A stretch of DNA of 64,000 nt from Comamonadaceae bacterium G21597-S1 (GTDB taxonomy: Bacteria > Pseudomonadota > Gammaproteobacteria > Burkholderiales > Burkholderiaceae_C), in contig JAPWHR010000001.1 of the NCBI GenBank assembly GCA_027214345.1, positions 248,001 to 312,000 of the forward strand. Reading direction: 5' to 3'. The notes beneath the pieces are model-generated. The model saw nothing but the letters and a program-made list of their open reading frames with translations, was not told where the DNA came from and did no database searches. Position 1 is the first letter of the stretch; each line of letters opens with the position of its first letter. Of this stretch, positions 26,825-39,922 are shown in pieces. A program made the translations under genes and the position numbers.

Positions 26825-27340
26825 TCAGGTCAGCCACTTCTGCAGGAACTGCGCGTGGCCCAGTGCCGGATCGAGCTGGTAGGACACATAACCCATGCGG
26901 GCGTACAGCGTGTTGGCACTGCGGTTGCCGGAAAGGACTTCGAGCGTCATCTTGCAGGCACCGCGCTCGCGCGCGATCTGTTCCGCCAGCGCCAGCATCT
27001 GCTCGCCCACCCGCCGTCCGCGGTGGCTTGCGGCAACGGCCACGTCGTGCACGTTGACCAGCGCCTTGCAGGCGAACGTGGAAAAACCCTCGATGCAATT
27101 GACCAGACCCACGACCTGTTCGCCGTCGAAGGCCAGCACGCTGTAGGCGGTCGGCCGGGCCGCCAGTTCGCGCACCAGGTGTTCGCGCGCATAGGGGCTC
27201 AGGGGCTTGCCGCCACCGGCGGGATCCTGCGCGTAGGCATCGAGCATGTCCACCAGCGCCTGCGCATGCACGGGATTGGCGTAGTCCGCGCGCACGACCG
27301 TCAGGGCCGCGCTGCCGATCGGAGCGGGAGCGGCCGTCAT
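26825..27340 (-). CDS. GNAT-family N-acetyltransferase
   Basis: 171 residues. The acetyl-CoA-binding motif A is [20 protein letters not shown], followed by [13 protein letters not shown], the usual motif B. The acceptor is unknown. Its ATG overlaps the glmM stop by 4 bases (27337-27340), placing it last in the rlmE/ftsH-folP-glmM direction. Because the neighbour is phosphoglucosamine mutase, a sugar-amine acceptor is conceivable, but the sequence shows nothing specific. Confidence 0.88.
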   Translation of the reverse strand: MTAAPAPIGSAALTVVRADYANPVHAQALVDMLDAYAQDPAGGGKPLSPYAREHLVRELAARPTAYSVLAFDGEQVVGLVNCIEGFSTFACKALVNVHDVAVAASHRGRRVGEQMLALAEQIARERGACKMTLEVLSGNRSANTLYARMGYVSYQLDPALGHAQFLQKWLT

Positions 27341-28668
27341 GAGCCGACCGCCAGTGCCAGCCGCTCGGCGCAGGCCTGCGCGCGCACCGCATCGCGCGCC
27401 TCGACCATTACGCGCAGCAAGGGCTCGGTGCCGCTGGGACGGATCAATACGCGGCCGCTCTCGCCCAGTTCGGTGGTGACACGTTGCGTCTCGTCTGCCA
27501 GGCGGCTGTTGGCGGTCCAGTCGTCACCGGGCTTGAGCCGCACGTTGATCAGCACCTGCGGGAACAGGCTCAGGTCGGTCAGCAGTTGGGCAGGTCCCTG
27601 GCCGCTGCGCACGCAGGCCTGCAGGATCTGCAACGCCGAGATCAGGCCGTCGCCAGTGGTGTGCTTGTCCAGTGCGAGCAGATGGCCGGAGCCCTCGCCG
27701 CCCAGCAACCAGCGGTGTTTTTCCAGTTCTTCGAGCACGTAGCGGTCGCCAACCTTGGCGCGCACGAAGTGCACGCCACGCGCCTTGAGCGCCACCTCGA
27801 CCGCCATGTTGGTCATCAGCGTACCGACCACGCCCGGCACATGCTCGTCGCGGCCGAGCCGGTCGTCGGCCAGCAGGTACAGCAACTCGTCGCCATTGAA
27901 CAACCGGCCCTGGGCATCGACCAGCTGCAGCCGATCGGCATCGCCATCGAGTGCAATACCGAAGTCCGCCTTGTGCACCCGCACGGCGTCGACCAGAGCC
28001 TGCGGGTGGGTCGCGCCCACCTCATGGTTGATGTTCAGTCCGTCGGGCGTGCAGCCGATGGCAAACACCTCGGCACCCAGTTCGTGGAACACCATCGGTG
28101 CAATCTGGTAGGCCGCGCCATGGGCCGCATCGACCACGATCTTGAGTCCGCGCAGCGTCAGCTCCGACGAGAAGGTACTCTTGCAGAACTCGACATAACG
28201 ACCGGCGGCGTCCTCGAGGCGACGCGTCCGGCCCAGCGAGGCGGAATCGGCCCAGACGGGGTCTTCCTCCAGCGTGGCCTCGACCGCCTGCTCCCAGGCG
28301 TCGGGCAACTTGGCACCCTGCGCATTGAAGAACTTGATGCCGTTGTCGGGAAACGGATTGTGGCTGGCGCTGATCACGACGCCCAGCGATGCGCGCTGGG
28401 CCCGCGTCAGGTAGGCCACGCCCGGTGTCGGCAATGGCCCGAGCAGGACGACATCGACACCGGCCGAGTTGAATCCGCTCTCCAGCGCGCTCTCAAGCAT
28501 GTAGCCCGAGATCCGGGTGTCCTTGCCGATCAGCACGGTCGGGCGCTCTTCCGAGCGCTTGAGCACGCGTCCGACCGCATGCGCCAGGCGCAACACGAAA
28601 TCGGGCGTGATCGGCGGCTTGCCCACCGTGCCGCGTATGCCGTCGGTACCAAAATATCGTCGCGTCAT
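27337..28668 (-). CDS. glmM: phosphoglucosamine mutase
   Basis: 443 residues; converts glucosamine-6-phosphate to glucosamine-1-phosphate for UDP-GlcNAc, feeding peptidoglycan and lipid A. N-terminal [11 protein letters not shown], phosphoserine loop ISASHNPF with Ser102, Mg-binding DGDADRL and the C-terminal phosphate-binding [12 protein letters not shown] are all present. Its ATG overlaps the folP stop by 4 bases. The folP-glmM order is standard in proteobacteria. Confidence 0.97.
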   Translation of the reverse strand: MTRRYFGTDGIRGTVGKPPITPDFVLRLAHAVGRVLKRSEERPTVLIGKDTRISGYMLESALESGFNSAGVDVVLLGPLPTPGVAYLTRAQRASLGVVISASHNPFPDNGIKFFNAQGAKLPDAWEQAVEATLEEDPVWADSASLGRTRRLEDAAGRYVEFCKSTFSSELTLRGLKIVVDAAHGAAYQIAPMVFHELGAEVFAIGCTPDGLNINHEVGATHPQALVDAVRVHKADFGIALDGDADRLQLVDAQGRLFNGDELLYLLADDRLGRDEHVPGVVGTLMTNMAVEVALKARGVHFVRAKVGDRYVLEELEKHRWLLGGEGSGHLLALDKHTTGDGLISALQILQACVRSGQGPAQLLTDLSLFPQVLINVRLKPGDDWTANSRLADETQRVTTELGESGRVLIRPSGTEPLLRVMVEARDAVRAQACAERLALAVGS

Positions 28669-29552
28669 CGTTGTTGTTCCCCTTGTGTGATGTTGTTGTC
28701 GCAGGCTTGCGTGGTCGCATCGAGCACGGCCAGAGCCTGCACCGTCTCGCGCACGTCGTGGACCCGCACGATGCGCGCTCCGCGCTCGACAGCCAGCAAC
28801 GCGGCCGCCACGCTGGGCACCATGCGCGCCTGCACGTCGAGGGTGGCCAGGTCCGCGAGCGAGCGACTGGTCGCACTTGCCAGTGACGACTTGCGCGACC
28901 AGCCCGCCAGCACCGGATAACCCTCGGCGAGCAACTCACGCTGGCGCGCCAGCAGGCTGAAATTCTGCGCCACCGTCTTGCCGAATCCGATGCCCGGATC
29001 GATCACGATGCGTTCGGCCGCAACGCCGCGCGTGCGCAGCCCCGATGCGGCCGCTCGGAGGAAGTCCCGCACCTGCACCAGCACGTCCCCGTGCATGGGC
29101 TCGGCCTGCATCGTCTGCGGTTCGCGGTGCATGTGCATCAGGCACACACCACAGGCCGGATGCCGCGACACCACGTCGATCGCCCCGGGCTGACGCAGCG
29201 CCCAGATGTCGTTGATGATATCGGCTCCGAGATCGAGCACGGCCTGCATGACTTGCGGCTTGTAGGTGTCTACCGAGACGGCCGCTCCCATGGCCACGGC
29301 GCCCCGGACCACGGGCAACACGCGCTGCAGTTCCTCGTCCAGGGACAGGGGCTGCGCCCCCGGCCGGCTCGATTCGCCACCGATGTCGAGCACGTGGGCG
29401 CCGTCTTCGAGCAGCTTCTCGCAGTGACGCAGTGCGTCCGCCTCGCCGGCATGCTGGCCGCCGTCGGAAAACGAATCCGGCGTCACATTGACGATCCCCA
29501 TGATGCACGGCCGGGAGAGATCCAGCTGGAATCGGGAGGTCTGCCAGATCAT
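28665..29552 (-). CDS. folP: dihydropteroate synthase
   Basis: 295 residues; joins pABA to the pterin in folate synthesis and is the target of sulfonamides. TIM-barrel motifs: [36 protein letters not shown] and the C-terminal RVHDVRE. A longer frame from 29588 exists, but its ATG lies inside the ftsH terminator stem, so I chose [12 protein letters not shown] at 29552. No good Shine-Dalgarno is visible. Coupled to glmM by a 4-base overlap. Confidence 0.95.
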   Translation of the reverse strand: MIWQTSRFQLDLSRPCIMGIVNVTPDSFSDGGQHAGEADALRHCEKLLEDGAHVLDIGGESSRPGAQPLSLDEELQRVLPVVRGAVAMGAAVSVDTYKPQVMQAVLDLGADIINDIWALRQPGAIDVVSRHPACGVCLMHMHREPQTMQAEPMHGDVLVQVRDFLRAAASGLRTRGVAAERIVIDPGIGFGKTVAQNFSLLARQRELLAEGYPVLAGWSRKSSLASATSRSLADLATLDVQARMVPSVAAALLAVERGARIVRVHDVRETVQALAVLDATTQACDNNITQGEQQR

Positions 29553-29565
29553 CGAGGGGGTGGAA

Positions 29566-29588
29566 CGAAAATGGGGCCGCAGCCCCAT
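29566..29588 (-). terminator. intrinsic terminator after ftsH
   Basis: On the minus strand, ATGGGGC-TGCG-GCCCCAT followed by TTTTCG: a 7-bp stem with a 4-base loop (29571-29588) and a short T-run (29568-29571). It is 28 bases after the ftsH stop and separates ftsH from folP. Confidence 0.6.
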
Positions 29589-29616
29589 GGTGAAAACATT
29601 GCCGTGGCTACACGCC

Positions 29617-31536
29617 TCAGGCCGCTGTCGGCGCGGGATCGGTGGTCACCGCCGGGTTGCCACCCGAGCCGCTGCCGCCGCCGGGTGCCGGCGTGCGCGG
29701 CGTCCAGTCCTTGGGCGGACGGGGTGGCTTGCCGGCCATGATGTCGTCGATCTGGTCCATGTCGATGGTCTCGTATTCGAGCAAGGCCTTGGCCATGGTG
29801 TGGATCTTGTCCTGGTTGTCCTCGATCAGCTTGCGGGCCAGCGAATACTGCTGGTCGATGATGCGCCGCACCTCGGCGTCGACCTTCTGCATCGTCTGCT
29901 CGCTCATGTTGGTCGTCTTGGTCACCGAACGGCCCAGGAAGACCTCGCCTTCGTTCTCGGCATACACCATCGGGCCCAGCGCGTCGGTCATGCCGTAACG
30001 CGTGACCATGTCGCGGGCAATGTGCGTGGCACGCTCGAAGTCGTTGCTCGCGCCGGTGGTCATCTGGTGCATGAACACCTCTTCGGCGATGCGGCCACCG
30101 AACAACATGCTGATCTGGTTGAGCATGTATTCGCTGTCGTAGCTGTAGCGGTCTTCCGCCGGCAGGCTCATCGTGACACCGAGCGCACGACCACGCGGGA
30201 TGATGGTGACCTTGTGCACCGGATCGCACTTGGGCAACAGGCGGCCGATCAGTGCGTGGCCGGATTCGTGGTAGGCCGTGTTGATGCGCTCGCTCTCGGG
30301 CATCACCATGCTCTTGCGCTCCGGGCCCATCAGGATCTTGTCCTTGGCTTTCTCGAAATCCTGCATCTCGACCACGCGGGCGCCGCGGCGCGCCGCCATC
30401 AGCGCGGCCTCGTTGCACAGGTTGGCCAGGTCGGCACCGGACATGCCGGGCGTTCCGCGCGCGATGATGCTGGCGTTGACGTCCTGGCCCAACGGCACCT
30501 TGCGCATGTGCACGTTCAGGATCTGCTCGCGGCCACGGATGTCGGGCAGCGTCACATAGACCTGACGGTCGAAACGACCCGGCCGCAGCAGGGCGGCGTC
30601 GAGGATGTCGGGGCGGTTGGTCGCAGCGACCACGATGACACCGGCATTGGTCTCGAAACCGTCCATCTCGACCAGCATCTGGTTGAGGGTCTGTTCGCGC
30701 TCGTCATTGCCACCGCCAAGCCCGGCGCCGCGCTGGCGACCGACCGCATCGATCTCGTCGATGAAGATGATGCACGGCGCATTTTTCTTGGCGTTGTCGA
30801 ACATGTCGCGCACACGGGCCGCGCCGACACCGACGAACATCTCGACGAAGTCCGAACCCGAGATCGAGAAGAACGGCACCTTGGCCTCGCCGGCAATACC
30901 CTTGGCCAGCAAGGTCTTGCCGGTGCCGGGCGGGCCTACCAGCAACAAGCCGCGTGGAATGCGCCCGCCAAGTTTCTGGAAGCGTTGGGGATCCTTCAGG
31001 AAGTCGACGACCTCCTTGACCTCCTCCTTGGCTTCGTCGCAGCCGGCGACATCGGCGAAGGTGACCTGATTGGTGCTTTCGTCGAGCATGCGCGCCTTGC
31101 TCTTGCCGAAGCTGAACGCGCCACCCTTGCCGCCACCCTGCATCTGGCGCATGAAATACACCCAGACGCCGATCAGCAGCAGCATCGGACCCCAGCTCAC
31201 AAGCAGGGTCATCAACAGGGAGCCCTCTTCGCGCGGCTTGACGTCGAACTTGACGTCGTTGCTGATCAGGTCGCCGATCAGGCCGCGATCGAGGTAGGTG
31301 GCCGTGGTGCGGATCTTGCGGTCGTCGTTCGTGACCGCGATGATCTCGGTGCCGCCCTGGCCTTCCTGGATCAGCGCACTCTTGATGCGCTTGCCTCTGA
31401 CCTCTTCCAGGAAGTCGGAATAGCCCATGTAGCCCGATGCCGCGGCGCCGCGCGTATCGAACTGTTTGAAGACCGTGAAAAGCACCATGGCGATGACCAG
31501 CCACACGGCGACTTTAGAAAACCACTGATTATTCAA
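29617..31536 (-). CDS. ftsH: ATP-dependent zinc metalloprotease FtsH
   Basis: 639-residue hexameric inner-membrane protease controlling LpxC, heat-shock sigma factor and damaged membrane proteins in relatives. Two membrane helices flank a small periplasmic domain. AAA module: Walker A GPPGTGKT, Walker [12 protein letters not shown], then the second region of homology ([19 protein letters not shown]). Zinc motif HESGH. A glycine/proline-rich tail ends the protein. The best start is TTG at 31536 ([12 protein letters not shown]), with TTGGAG 6 bases upstream; an in-frame TTG at 31548 lies inside that site. Confidence 0.97.
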   Translation of the reverse strand: MNNQWFSKVAVWLVIAMVLFTVFKQFDTRGAAASGYMGYSDFLEEVRGKRIKSALIQEGQGGTEIIAVTNDDRKIRTTATYLDRGLIGDLISNDVKFDVKPREEGSLLMTLLVSWGPMLLLIGVWVYFMRQMQGGGKGGAFSFGKSKARMLDESTNQVTFADVAGCDEAKEEVKEVVDFLKDPQRFQKLGGRIPRGLLLVGPPGTGKTLLAKGIAGEAKVPFFSISGSDFVEMFVGVGAARVRDMFDNAKKNAPCIIFIDEIDAVGRQRGAGLGGGNDEREQTLNQMLVEMDGFETNAGVIVVAATNRPDILDAALLRPGRFDRQVYVTLPDIRGREQILNVHMRKVPLGQDVNASIIARGTPGMSGADLANLCNEAALMAARRGARVVEMQDFEKAKDKILMGPERKSMVMPESERINTAYHESGHALIGRLLPKCDPVHKVTIIPRGRALGVTMSLPAEDRYSYDSEYMLNQISMLFGGRIAEEVFMHQMTTGASNDFERATHIARDMVTRYGMTDALGPMVYAENEGEVFLGRSVTKTTNMSEQTMQKVDAEVRRIIDQQYSLARKLIEDNQDKIHTMAKALLEYETIDMDQIDDIMAGKPPRPPKDWTPRTPAPGGGSGSGGNPAVTTDPAPTAA

Positions 31537-31587
31537 GCAAGGCTCCAATCCTGGGGCATATACGGACCCTGAGGGTAGTTGCGACTC

Positions 31588-31593
31588 ATTTTA
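31588..31593 (-). promoter_or_regulatory. candidate -10 of ftsH
   Basis: TAAAAT on the minus strand, 52 bases before the ftsH TTG start. The -35 region (GCCATT or CCATTG) is weak. A sigma-32-like pair further upstream (TTGAAG and CGCCATTG) has a spacer of only 11 bases and is not convincing. Confidence 0.3.
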
Positions 31594-31690
31594 GGCGTTT
31601 CAAGGTGCGCAATGGCGATTCCGCGCCACTTCAACCTCTGCGGCGAAGAGGGTTTGTCGGCAATTGTCCCGGTGTTTCCTTGCACCGCGT

Positions 31691-32368
31691 TTACGGCCCC
31701 ATGGCCTTGAGACCCAGGCCGACGAGAAAGGTTTCGGAAGATTTGTCGCGCGAAGCCTTGGGTTTGATCGCTTTTACGACCTGAAACGAGTCCTTGAACA
31801 GTTTTACCAGCTCGTTGTAGCCGCTGCCATGGAATACCTTGGCAACCAGCGCACCCTGCGGCTTCATGTGGTGTTGACTGAAGTCAACCGCCAGCTCGAC
31901 CAAATGGGCGATGCGAGCCGCGTCGGCCGACGCAATGCCGGAGAGATTGGGCGCCATGTCCGAGACCACGACGTCGGCCAATCGCCCCTGCATCGCCGAT
32001 GCGAGGCGCTCGAGCAACTCGGGTTCCCGGAAATCGCCTTGCAGGAAGATGGCGCCCTCCACCGGTTCCATCGGCAAGATGTCCATCGCGATGATGCGGC
32101 CGTTCAGGGCGCCGACGGCGGCGCCGCCCCCGGTGGCCGTCCTGGGGGACAGGCGGTTGCGCACGTATTGGCTCCACGCGCCCGGTGCCGAACCGAGGTC
32201 CACGACCAGGTCTCCCGGCTGGATCAGGCCCAGCGCCTCGTCGATCTCCTTGAGCTTGTACGCCGCACGCGCCCGATATCCGTCGCGCTGCGCCATCTTG
32301 ACGTACGGGTCGTTGACATGGTCGTTCAACCAGGCCCGGTTGACCTTCTTGCTCTTGCTCTTGTTCAT
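31691..32368 (-). CDS. rlmE: 23S rRNA 2'-O-ribose methyltransferase (U2552)
   Basis: 225 residues, RrmJ/FtsJ family; methylates U2552 of 23S rRNA with SAM. The K-D-K-E catalytic tetrad is readable: K in [10 protein letters not shown] in [11 protein letters not shown] in VAKVFHG, E in SSETFLV. The SAM loop is [14 protein letters not shown] at 32368 ([13 protein letters not shown]) gives the basic N-terminus typical of the family; the 44-codon upstream extension is discarded. It is divergent from yhbY (82 bases apart) and 154 bases upstream of ftsH. Confidence 0.96.
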   Translation of the reverse strand: MNKSKSKKVNRAWLNDHVNDPYVKMAQRDGYRARAAYKLKEIDEALGLIQPGDLVVDLGSAPGAWSQYVRNRLSPRTATGGGAAVGALNGRIIAMDILPMEPVEGAIFLQGDFREPELLERLASAMQGRLADVVVSDMAPNLSGIASADAARIAHLVELAVDFSQHHMKPQGALVAKVFHGSGYNELVKLFKDSFQVVKAIKPKASRDKSSETFLVGLGLKAMGP

Positions 32369-32438
32369 GACTGCATTCCCATTTTCCCGTGCTGGAGGCA
32401 GATGCCCCCGGCAGTCGCGCAAGGCTGCTGGTTCGCCC

Positions 32439-32444
32439 GATAAT
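32439..32444 (+). promoter_or_regulatory. -10 hexamer immediately before yhbY
   Basis: GATAAT (5 of 6), six bases before the yhbY ATG at 32451. There is no convincing -35. It would give a leaderless or nearly leaderless mRNA. Confidence 0.3.
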
Positions 32445-32450
32445 AGCGCG

Positions 32451-32924
32451 ATGCCCCACATCCAACTCACGCCGGCGCAACGCAAGGAGCACCGCGCCAA
32501 CGCCCATCACCTGGACCCCGTCGTCATGATCGGCTCCGATGGCTGGAATGCCGCCGTCCGCAAGGAAACCGATGCCGCACTCGCCGCGCACGGGCTGATC
32601 AAGATCCGGGTCTTCTCCGATGATCGCGTGGCGCGCGAGGCCTTGTTCCAGGCCATCGCCGAGGAGCTGAATGCGGCGCCGATACAACATATCGGCAAGT
32701 TGCTGGTGCTCTGGCGCCCGCTGCCGGACCGGGACAAGACGCTGGACGAGGACCGCAAGCCCGGGCCTCGCGACGTCAAGGTCCTCAAGTACAGCAAACG
32801 CGGCGGACAACGTCCCGAAGTGCGTACCTTGCGCGTGCTGGGCAACCAGCGACTCACGCCCGGCGGGCAGATCAAACGCGCCAAACCGAAGACGGTCAGC
32901 ATCAAGAAACGCAGTCAGTCCTGA
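32451..32924 (+). CDS. yhbY: YhbY-type RNA-binding protein with basic C-terminal extension
   Basis: 157 residues. The first ~97 residues are a CRS1-YhbY (CRM) domain with the ribosome-associated motif [23 protein letters not shown] and [10 protein letters not shown]. The E. coli protein ends there; this one continues for ~60 lysine/arginine-rich residues ([29 protein letters not shown]). Likely involved in 50S subunit assembly. Divergent from rlmE, the usual arrangement. Its stop overlaps the convergent DUF4149 stop by 10 bases (32915-32924). Confidence 0.93.
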   Translation: MPHIQLTPAQRKEHRANAHHLDPVVMIGSDGWNAAVRKETDAALAAHGLIKIRVFSDDRVAREALFQAIAEELNAAPIQHIGKLLVLWRPLPDRDKTLDEDRKPGPRDVKVLKYSKRGGQRPEVRTLRVLGNQRLTPGGQIKRAKPKTVSIKKRSQS

Positions 32925-33376
32925 ATCTGCGTCGCGCGCTCGGGGCGCGCCAGCTTCCAGAACACGACCGCCGCGCACCCCCACTGCAGCAACAACATCG
33001 CCGTACCCAGGCCGTGCCACAAGGGCAGGTCGACGCGAGCGGTGATCCGGGGCGCGACCGCAAACTCTAGTAGCAAGGCCAGCAACATGCCGGCCAGCAC
33101 GAATCCACGTGCATCCCGGGCCTGGATACCGTGCCAGCGTGTCGCATCGGCGCGCGAGGCGAGCAGCAAGCCGGCTCCCAGCACCGCGGACACCATCGAT
33201 TGAACACTGAACAGCGCTGCCGCCGCATTGCCGGCCAGTGCCTTGGTCGGCAACTGGGCGAAGAGGGTCGGCACGACCCACAGGCCCAACGCGCTCAGGC
33301 TGCCCCACCACAAGGCCGCCAGCCACACGGGCCAGGCAGCGATCCAGTCAAAGGTAGCGGACCGCGACGATTTCAA
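32915..33376 (-). CDS. DUF4149 membrane protein
   Basis: About 153 residues with four hydrophobic segments, including [22 protein letters not shown] at the N-terminus and [17 protein letters not shown] near the end. I recognise the DUF4149 pattern (W-x-G-x-L...VVPTLFA). Function is unknown. The only plausible long start is a TTG at 33376, which lies inside the 3' end of greA (29-base overlap); a GTG at 33328 is the alternative. Located directly after greA on the same strand, so probably co-transcribed. Confidence 0.8.
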   Translation of the reverse strand: MKSSRSATFDWIAAWPVWLAALWWGSLSALGLWVVPTLFAQLPTKALAGNAAAALFSVQSMVSAVLGAGLLLASRADATRWHGIQARDARGFVLAGMLLALLLEFAVAPRITARVDLPLWHGLGTAMLLLQWGCAAVVFWKLARPERATQIQD

Positions 33377-33824
33377 AGTACTTGGTCCCGCCCGGCGCCC
33401 GCACCTCGGCGCTGTCGCCTTCTTCCTTGCCGATCAGCGCGCGCGCGATCGGGCTGCTGATGTTGACCAGGCCCTGCTTGAGGTCGGCCTCGTCTTCACC
33501 GACGATCTGGTAGGTGACCTTGTCGCCCGACGTTTCATCCTCGAGATCGACCGTGGCGCCGAATACCACGCGGCCGCCGGCATCGACGGAGCTGGGGTCG
33601 ATGATCTGGGCCGCCGACAACTTGCCTTCGACTTCCTGGATGCGGCCTTCGATGAAGCCCTGACGGTCCTTGGCGGCCTCGTATTCGGCGTTCTCGCTCA
33701 GGTCGCCCTGGGCCCGGGCTTCGGCGATGGCGTTGATCACCGATGGCCGGTCCACGGTCTTGAGCCGGTGCAGTTCCGCCTTGAGTTTTTCCGCGCCGCG
33801 CTTGGTGATGGGAATGGTCGTCAT
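33348..33824 (-). CDS. greA: transcription elongation factor GreA
   Basis: 158 residues, exactly the family length. An N-terminal coiled coil carries the catalytic acidic tip ([21 protein letters not shown] and E at the tip stimulate transcript cleavage), and a C-terminal FKBP-like domain contains [14 protein letters not shown]. It rescues backtracked RNA polymerase. ATG at 33824 gives [19 protein letters not shown] perfect 18-bp hairpin stands between it and carB, 23 bases before the start. Confidence 0.98.
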   Translation of the reverse strand: MTTIPITKRGAEKLKAELHRLKTVDRPSVINAIAEARAQGDLSENAEYEAAKDRQGFIEGRIQEVEGKLSAAQIIDPSSVDAGGRVVFGATVDLEDETSGDKVTYQIVGEDEADLKQGLVNISSPIARALIGKEEGDSAEVRAPGGTKYFEIVAVRYL

Positions 33825-33837
33825 GAATGGTCTGCCT

Positions 33838-33885
33838 GAAAATGTGGCAGGGAGCACCCGGTGCGCTGCACCGGGTGCTCCCTGC
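33838..33885 (-). terminator. large perfect hairpin between carB and greA
   Basis: GCAGGGAGCACCCGGTGC (33847-33864) and its exact reverse complement (33868-33885) around a 3-base loop; on the minus strand a T-run (33839-33842) follows four bases after the stem. It should terminate most carAB transcripts, or regulate read-through into greA, whose ATG is only 23 bases from the stem. Confidence 0.75.
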
Positions 33886-33898
33886 GGTTGTGCTGAAA

Positions 33899-37127
<3,229 letters not shown>

Positions 37128-37135
<8 letters not shown>

Positions 37136-38330
37136 GTTGGCTCCGGCTGGGCGCGTCCATGAGCGCGACAAAGCGCTCGAACAGGTAGGCGATGTCGTGT
37201 GGTCCCGGTGACGCTTCCGGATGCCCCTGGAAACACAGTGCCGGGCGATCCGTGCGCCGCAGACCTTGCAGCGTGCCGTCGAACAGACTCACGTGGGTGG
37301 CCACGAGGTTGTCCGGCAGGCTGTCCGCATCGACCGCGAAACCGTGGTTCTGGCTGGTGATGCTGACGCGGCCGGTCTCGACGTCCTTGACCGGATGGTT
37401 GGCACCATGGTGGCCGAACTTCATCTTGAAGGTCCGGGCGCCGGACGCGAGCGCCATGATCTGGTGGCCCAGGCAGATGCCGAAGGTCGGGATCTGCATG
37501 TCGAGCAGTTCGCGCACCGCGTCGATCGCATAGTCGCAGGGCTCGGGATCGCCCGGCCCGTTGGACAGGAAGATGCCGTCGGGCTTGAGCGCCAGCGCCT
37601 GCTGCGCCGAGGTGTTTGCGGGCACGACGGTGACTTTGCAACCCCGCGCCGCCAACATGCGCAGGATGTTGCGCTTGACGCCGAAGTCGTAGGCGACGAC
37701 ATGAAACCGCGGCTCGGTCAATACGCCGAAGCCCGGTCCACCCTGGCCAGGTTCGGCACCCAGCGACCATTCGGTCTGGGTCCACGTGTACGGCTTCCCG
37801 GTGGTGACGACGCGGGCCAGGTCCAGACCCGCCATCGACGGCGCCGACCGCGCCTGCTCCAGTGCCTGCGCGACGCGCGCTTCGGTCACCTCCTGGCCGG
37901 CCTCCAGCGCCAGGATGCAGCCGTTCTGCGCCCCCTGATTGCGAATCTGGCGGGTCAGCTTGCGGGTATCGATGTTGGCGATGGCCACCGTGTTCTCGGC
38001 CGCCAGGTACGTCTGCAACGAACCCATCTCGCGGAAATTGGACACCACGGCAGGGAGGTTGCGGATCACGAGGCCGGCGGCCTGGACCCGGGACGACTCC
38101 ATGTCGTCGGTATTGACGCCGTAGTTGCCCACATGCGGGTAGGTCAACGTGACGATCTGCTGGCAATAACTCGGGTCGGTCAGGATTTCCTGGTACCCCG
38201 TCATCGAGGTATTGAACACGACTTCACCGACGCGTTCGCCGGCGACTCCGATCGATTCGCCCAGGTAGATCGTGCCGTCGGCGAGCGCCAGTATGGCGAG
38301 AGGTTTGTTTCCCTTGAGAGACAAAAGCAC
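37128..38330 (-). CDS. carA: carbamoyl-phosphate synthase small (glutaminase) subunit
   Basis: 400 residues; hydrolyses glutamine for CarB. The N-terminal CPSase domain starts [18 protein letters not shown] and [13 protein letters not shown]; the class I glutaminase has the nucleophile in GICLGHQ and the His/Glu pair in [11 protein letters not shown]. The GTG at 38330 ([14 protein letters not shown]) has GGAG 6 bases upstream and is preferred to a TTG eleven codons earlier. The 8-base overlap with carB couples translation. The 130-base leader contains a perfect -10 and palindromes. Confidence 0.96.
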
Positions 38331-38362
38331 GAGGATCTCCGGATTGATTTCGGGTACTCCCA

Positions 38363-38401
38363 AGCATCCCCGCGACTGGGCTCTGGATGCTGCCAGCTGG
38401 C
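38363..38401 (-). promoter_or_regulatory. structured carAB leader
   Basis: Within the leader, AGCATCC (38363-38369) pairs with GGATGCT (38385-38391), a 7-bp stem with a 15-base loop, next to the palindrome GCCAGCTGGC (38392-38401). It could be an RNA regulatory element for pyrimidine or arginine control; no T-run follows, so it is not a simple attenuator. I know no named motif to match it. Confidence 0.35.
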
Positions 38402-38446
38402 TGCTCTCTACAGGGGGATTTGATTGGAGAATCGCTTGGGGCGCTT

Positions 38447-38471
38447 GCTTTCGCGAAAGCCGCTCATTATA
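38447..38471 (-). promoter_or_regulatory. carAB promoter -10 with adjacent palindrome
   Basis: A perfect TATAAT on the minus strand (38466-38471) and, 5 bases further on, the 14-base perfect palindrome GCTTTCGCGAAAGC (38447-38460), which would overlap the transcription start. The -35 is weak. The palindrome is well placed as a repressor operator. Confidence 0.55.
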
Positions 38472-38516
38472 GCCCAGCCCCTCTGGCGAACGGCCATGCG
38501 CAGACCGCCGCGCAGC

Positions 38517-39308
38517 TCAGCCGGGCGGCCGTCCCACGGCACTGGCATGCAGGCAGATTGCCGCTGCCGCAGCCACGTTCAACGATTCCTGACCGCCGGG
38601 TTGTCCGATCCTGCACCAGAGCCGGGCCTGCCGCGCGACGGCCTCGCCCACGCCCTGGCCTTCATGGCCGAAAGCCCAGGCGCAGGGCCAGGGCAACACG
38701 CTCGCGTGGACCGGCGCGCCCTGGTGCGAACTGGTCGCGATGATCGGCAGTTCCAGGCCGGCCAGGTCCGCCGGCTCCAGCGCCTCGACGAGATGCAGCC
38801 CGAAATGGGCACCCATGCCGGAGCGCAGCACCTTGGGCGACCACAACGCCGCACTGCCCTTGATCGCCAGCACCTGGCCAAAACCCAGGGCGGCCGCACT
38901 GCGCAGGATGGAGCCGACGTTGCCGGCATCCTGGACCCGGTCGAGCACCACCGAGGCCTCGTGCGGCAGCACGCCTGCCGCCGTTGGCAGATCGATCACG
39001 AAGCCCATGCGCCCCGGCGATTCCAGCGCGCTGATCTCGTCGAACAGGTGGTCCGGCACGACGACCACGCGGGCCGAGCCCAATTCCCACTCAGGGGCTG
39101 CGCCGCGCCAGGCCGACTCGGCAAATACGGCCAACGCGGGTACCACGGCCTGGTCGCGTGCGGCGCGGCACAGATGATCTCCCTCGAGCCAGGCCTGGCC
39201 GAGCTTGCGGTAGGCCGTGTTGTCGCGCGACAGTCGGCGCACGGTCTTGAGCACGGCATTGTCGCGCGACACGACGTGACTGACGCGCGATCCGGCGGTG
39301 TCCGTCAC
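38517..39308 (-). CDS. TrmH/SpoU-family RNA methyltransferase
   Basis: 263 residues. N-terminal substrate-binding part ([15 protein letters not shown]), then the knotted SPOUT domain with [29 protein letters not shown] and the SAM knot [17 protein letters not shown]. Most likely a 2'-O-ribose methyltransferase of rRNA or tRNA; the target cannot be told (an RlmB-like enzyme is one option). It starts with GTG at 39308, overlapping the rnhB stop by 4 bases. Last gene of the long envelope/translation run; its stop is 45 bases upstream of the carAB -10, on the same strand. Confidence 0.9.
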   Translation of the reverse strand: MTDTAGSRVSHVVSRDNAVLKTVRRLSRDNTAYRKLGQAWLEGDHLCRAARDQAVVPALAVFAESAWRGAAPEWELGSARVVVVPDHLFDEISALESPGRMGFVIDLPTAAGVLPHEASVVLDRVQDAGNVGSILRSAAALGFGQVLAIKGSAALWSPKVLRSGMGAHFGLHLVEALEPADLAGLELPIIATSSHQGAPVHASVLPWPCAWAFGHEGQGVGEAVARQARLWCRIGQPGGQESLNVAAAAAICLHASAVGRPPG

Positions 39309-39922
39309 GCCAGCACCTGCGCCACCGGCGCAAACGTGCGCCGGTGCTCCGGACAGGCGCCCAGCCTGCGCAGCGCGGCCAGGTGCTGCGCCGTGCCGTA
39401 ACCCTTGTGGTCGGCGAAGCCATAGCCCGGATATTGCGCATGCAATTGCGCGCACCAGCGATCGCGGTGCACCTTGGCAACGATGGACGCGGCCGAGATC
39501 GCCGGCACCCGCGCGTCACCGCCGACGATCGCCTCGGCGCGCACCTTGAGCACCGGGATGCGGTTGCCGTCCACCAGCACCCGGGCTGGCGTCAGGCGCA
39601 GGCCCTCGACGGCCCGGCGCATGGCCAGCATCGTGGCCTGCAGGATATTGAGCTGGTCGATCTCCTGCACCGTGGCCGAGCCGACCGCACAACACAAGGC
39701 CCGCGCGCAGATCAGGTCGAACAGCCGCTCGCGCTGGCTGGCACTGAGCTTCTTGGAGTCTGCCAGGCCGTCTATGGGATTGCGGTCGTCCAGGATCACG
39801 GCCGCGGCCACGACCGGCCCGGCCAGCGGACCTCGGCCGGCTTCGTCGACGCCGGCGACCAGGCCGGGCGCGTCCCACGGCAACGCGGCCTGCTCAGGAC
39901 TGGAGGATTTTTTCGATCGCAT
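39305..39922 (-). CDS. rnhB: ribonuclease HII
   Basis: 205 residues; removes ribonucleotides from DNA. Catalytic acidic residues are in [14 protein letters not shown] (D, E), VLVDGN (D) and [10 protein letters not shown] (D). Other family strings: [15 protein letters not shown] and [16 protein letters not shown] at 39922 ([11 protein letters not shown]) lies inside the lpxB 3' end, a 29-base overlap; the 16-codon upstream extension is less likely. lpxB-rnhB is the usual order. Confidence 0.96.
   Translation of the reverse strand: MRSKKSSSPEQAALPWDAPGLVAGVDEAGRGPLAGPVVAAAVILDDRNPIDGLADSKKLSASQRERLFDLICARALCCAVGSATVQEIDQLNILQATMLAMRRAVEGLRLTPARVLVDGNRIPVLKVRAEAIVGGDARVPAISAASIVAKVHRDRWCAQLHAQYPGYGFADHKGYGTAQHLAALRRLGACPEHRRTFAPVAQVLA

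Noticed and set aside
29553-29588. ATG at 29588 as the folP start
   Set aside because: It lies within the stem of the ftsH terminator and adds 12 residues not typical of the family.
31610-31634. Sigma-32 heat-shock promoter for ftsH
   Set aside because: TTGAAG and CGCCATTG are present but only 11 bases apart; the expected spacer is longer and the -10 match is partial.
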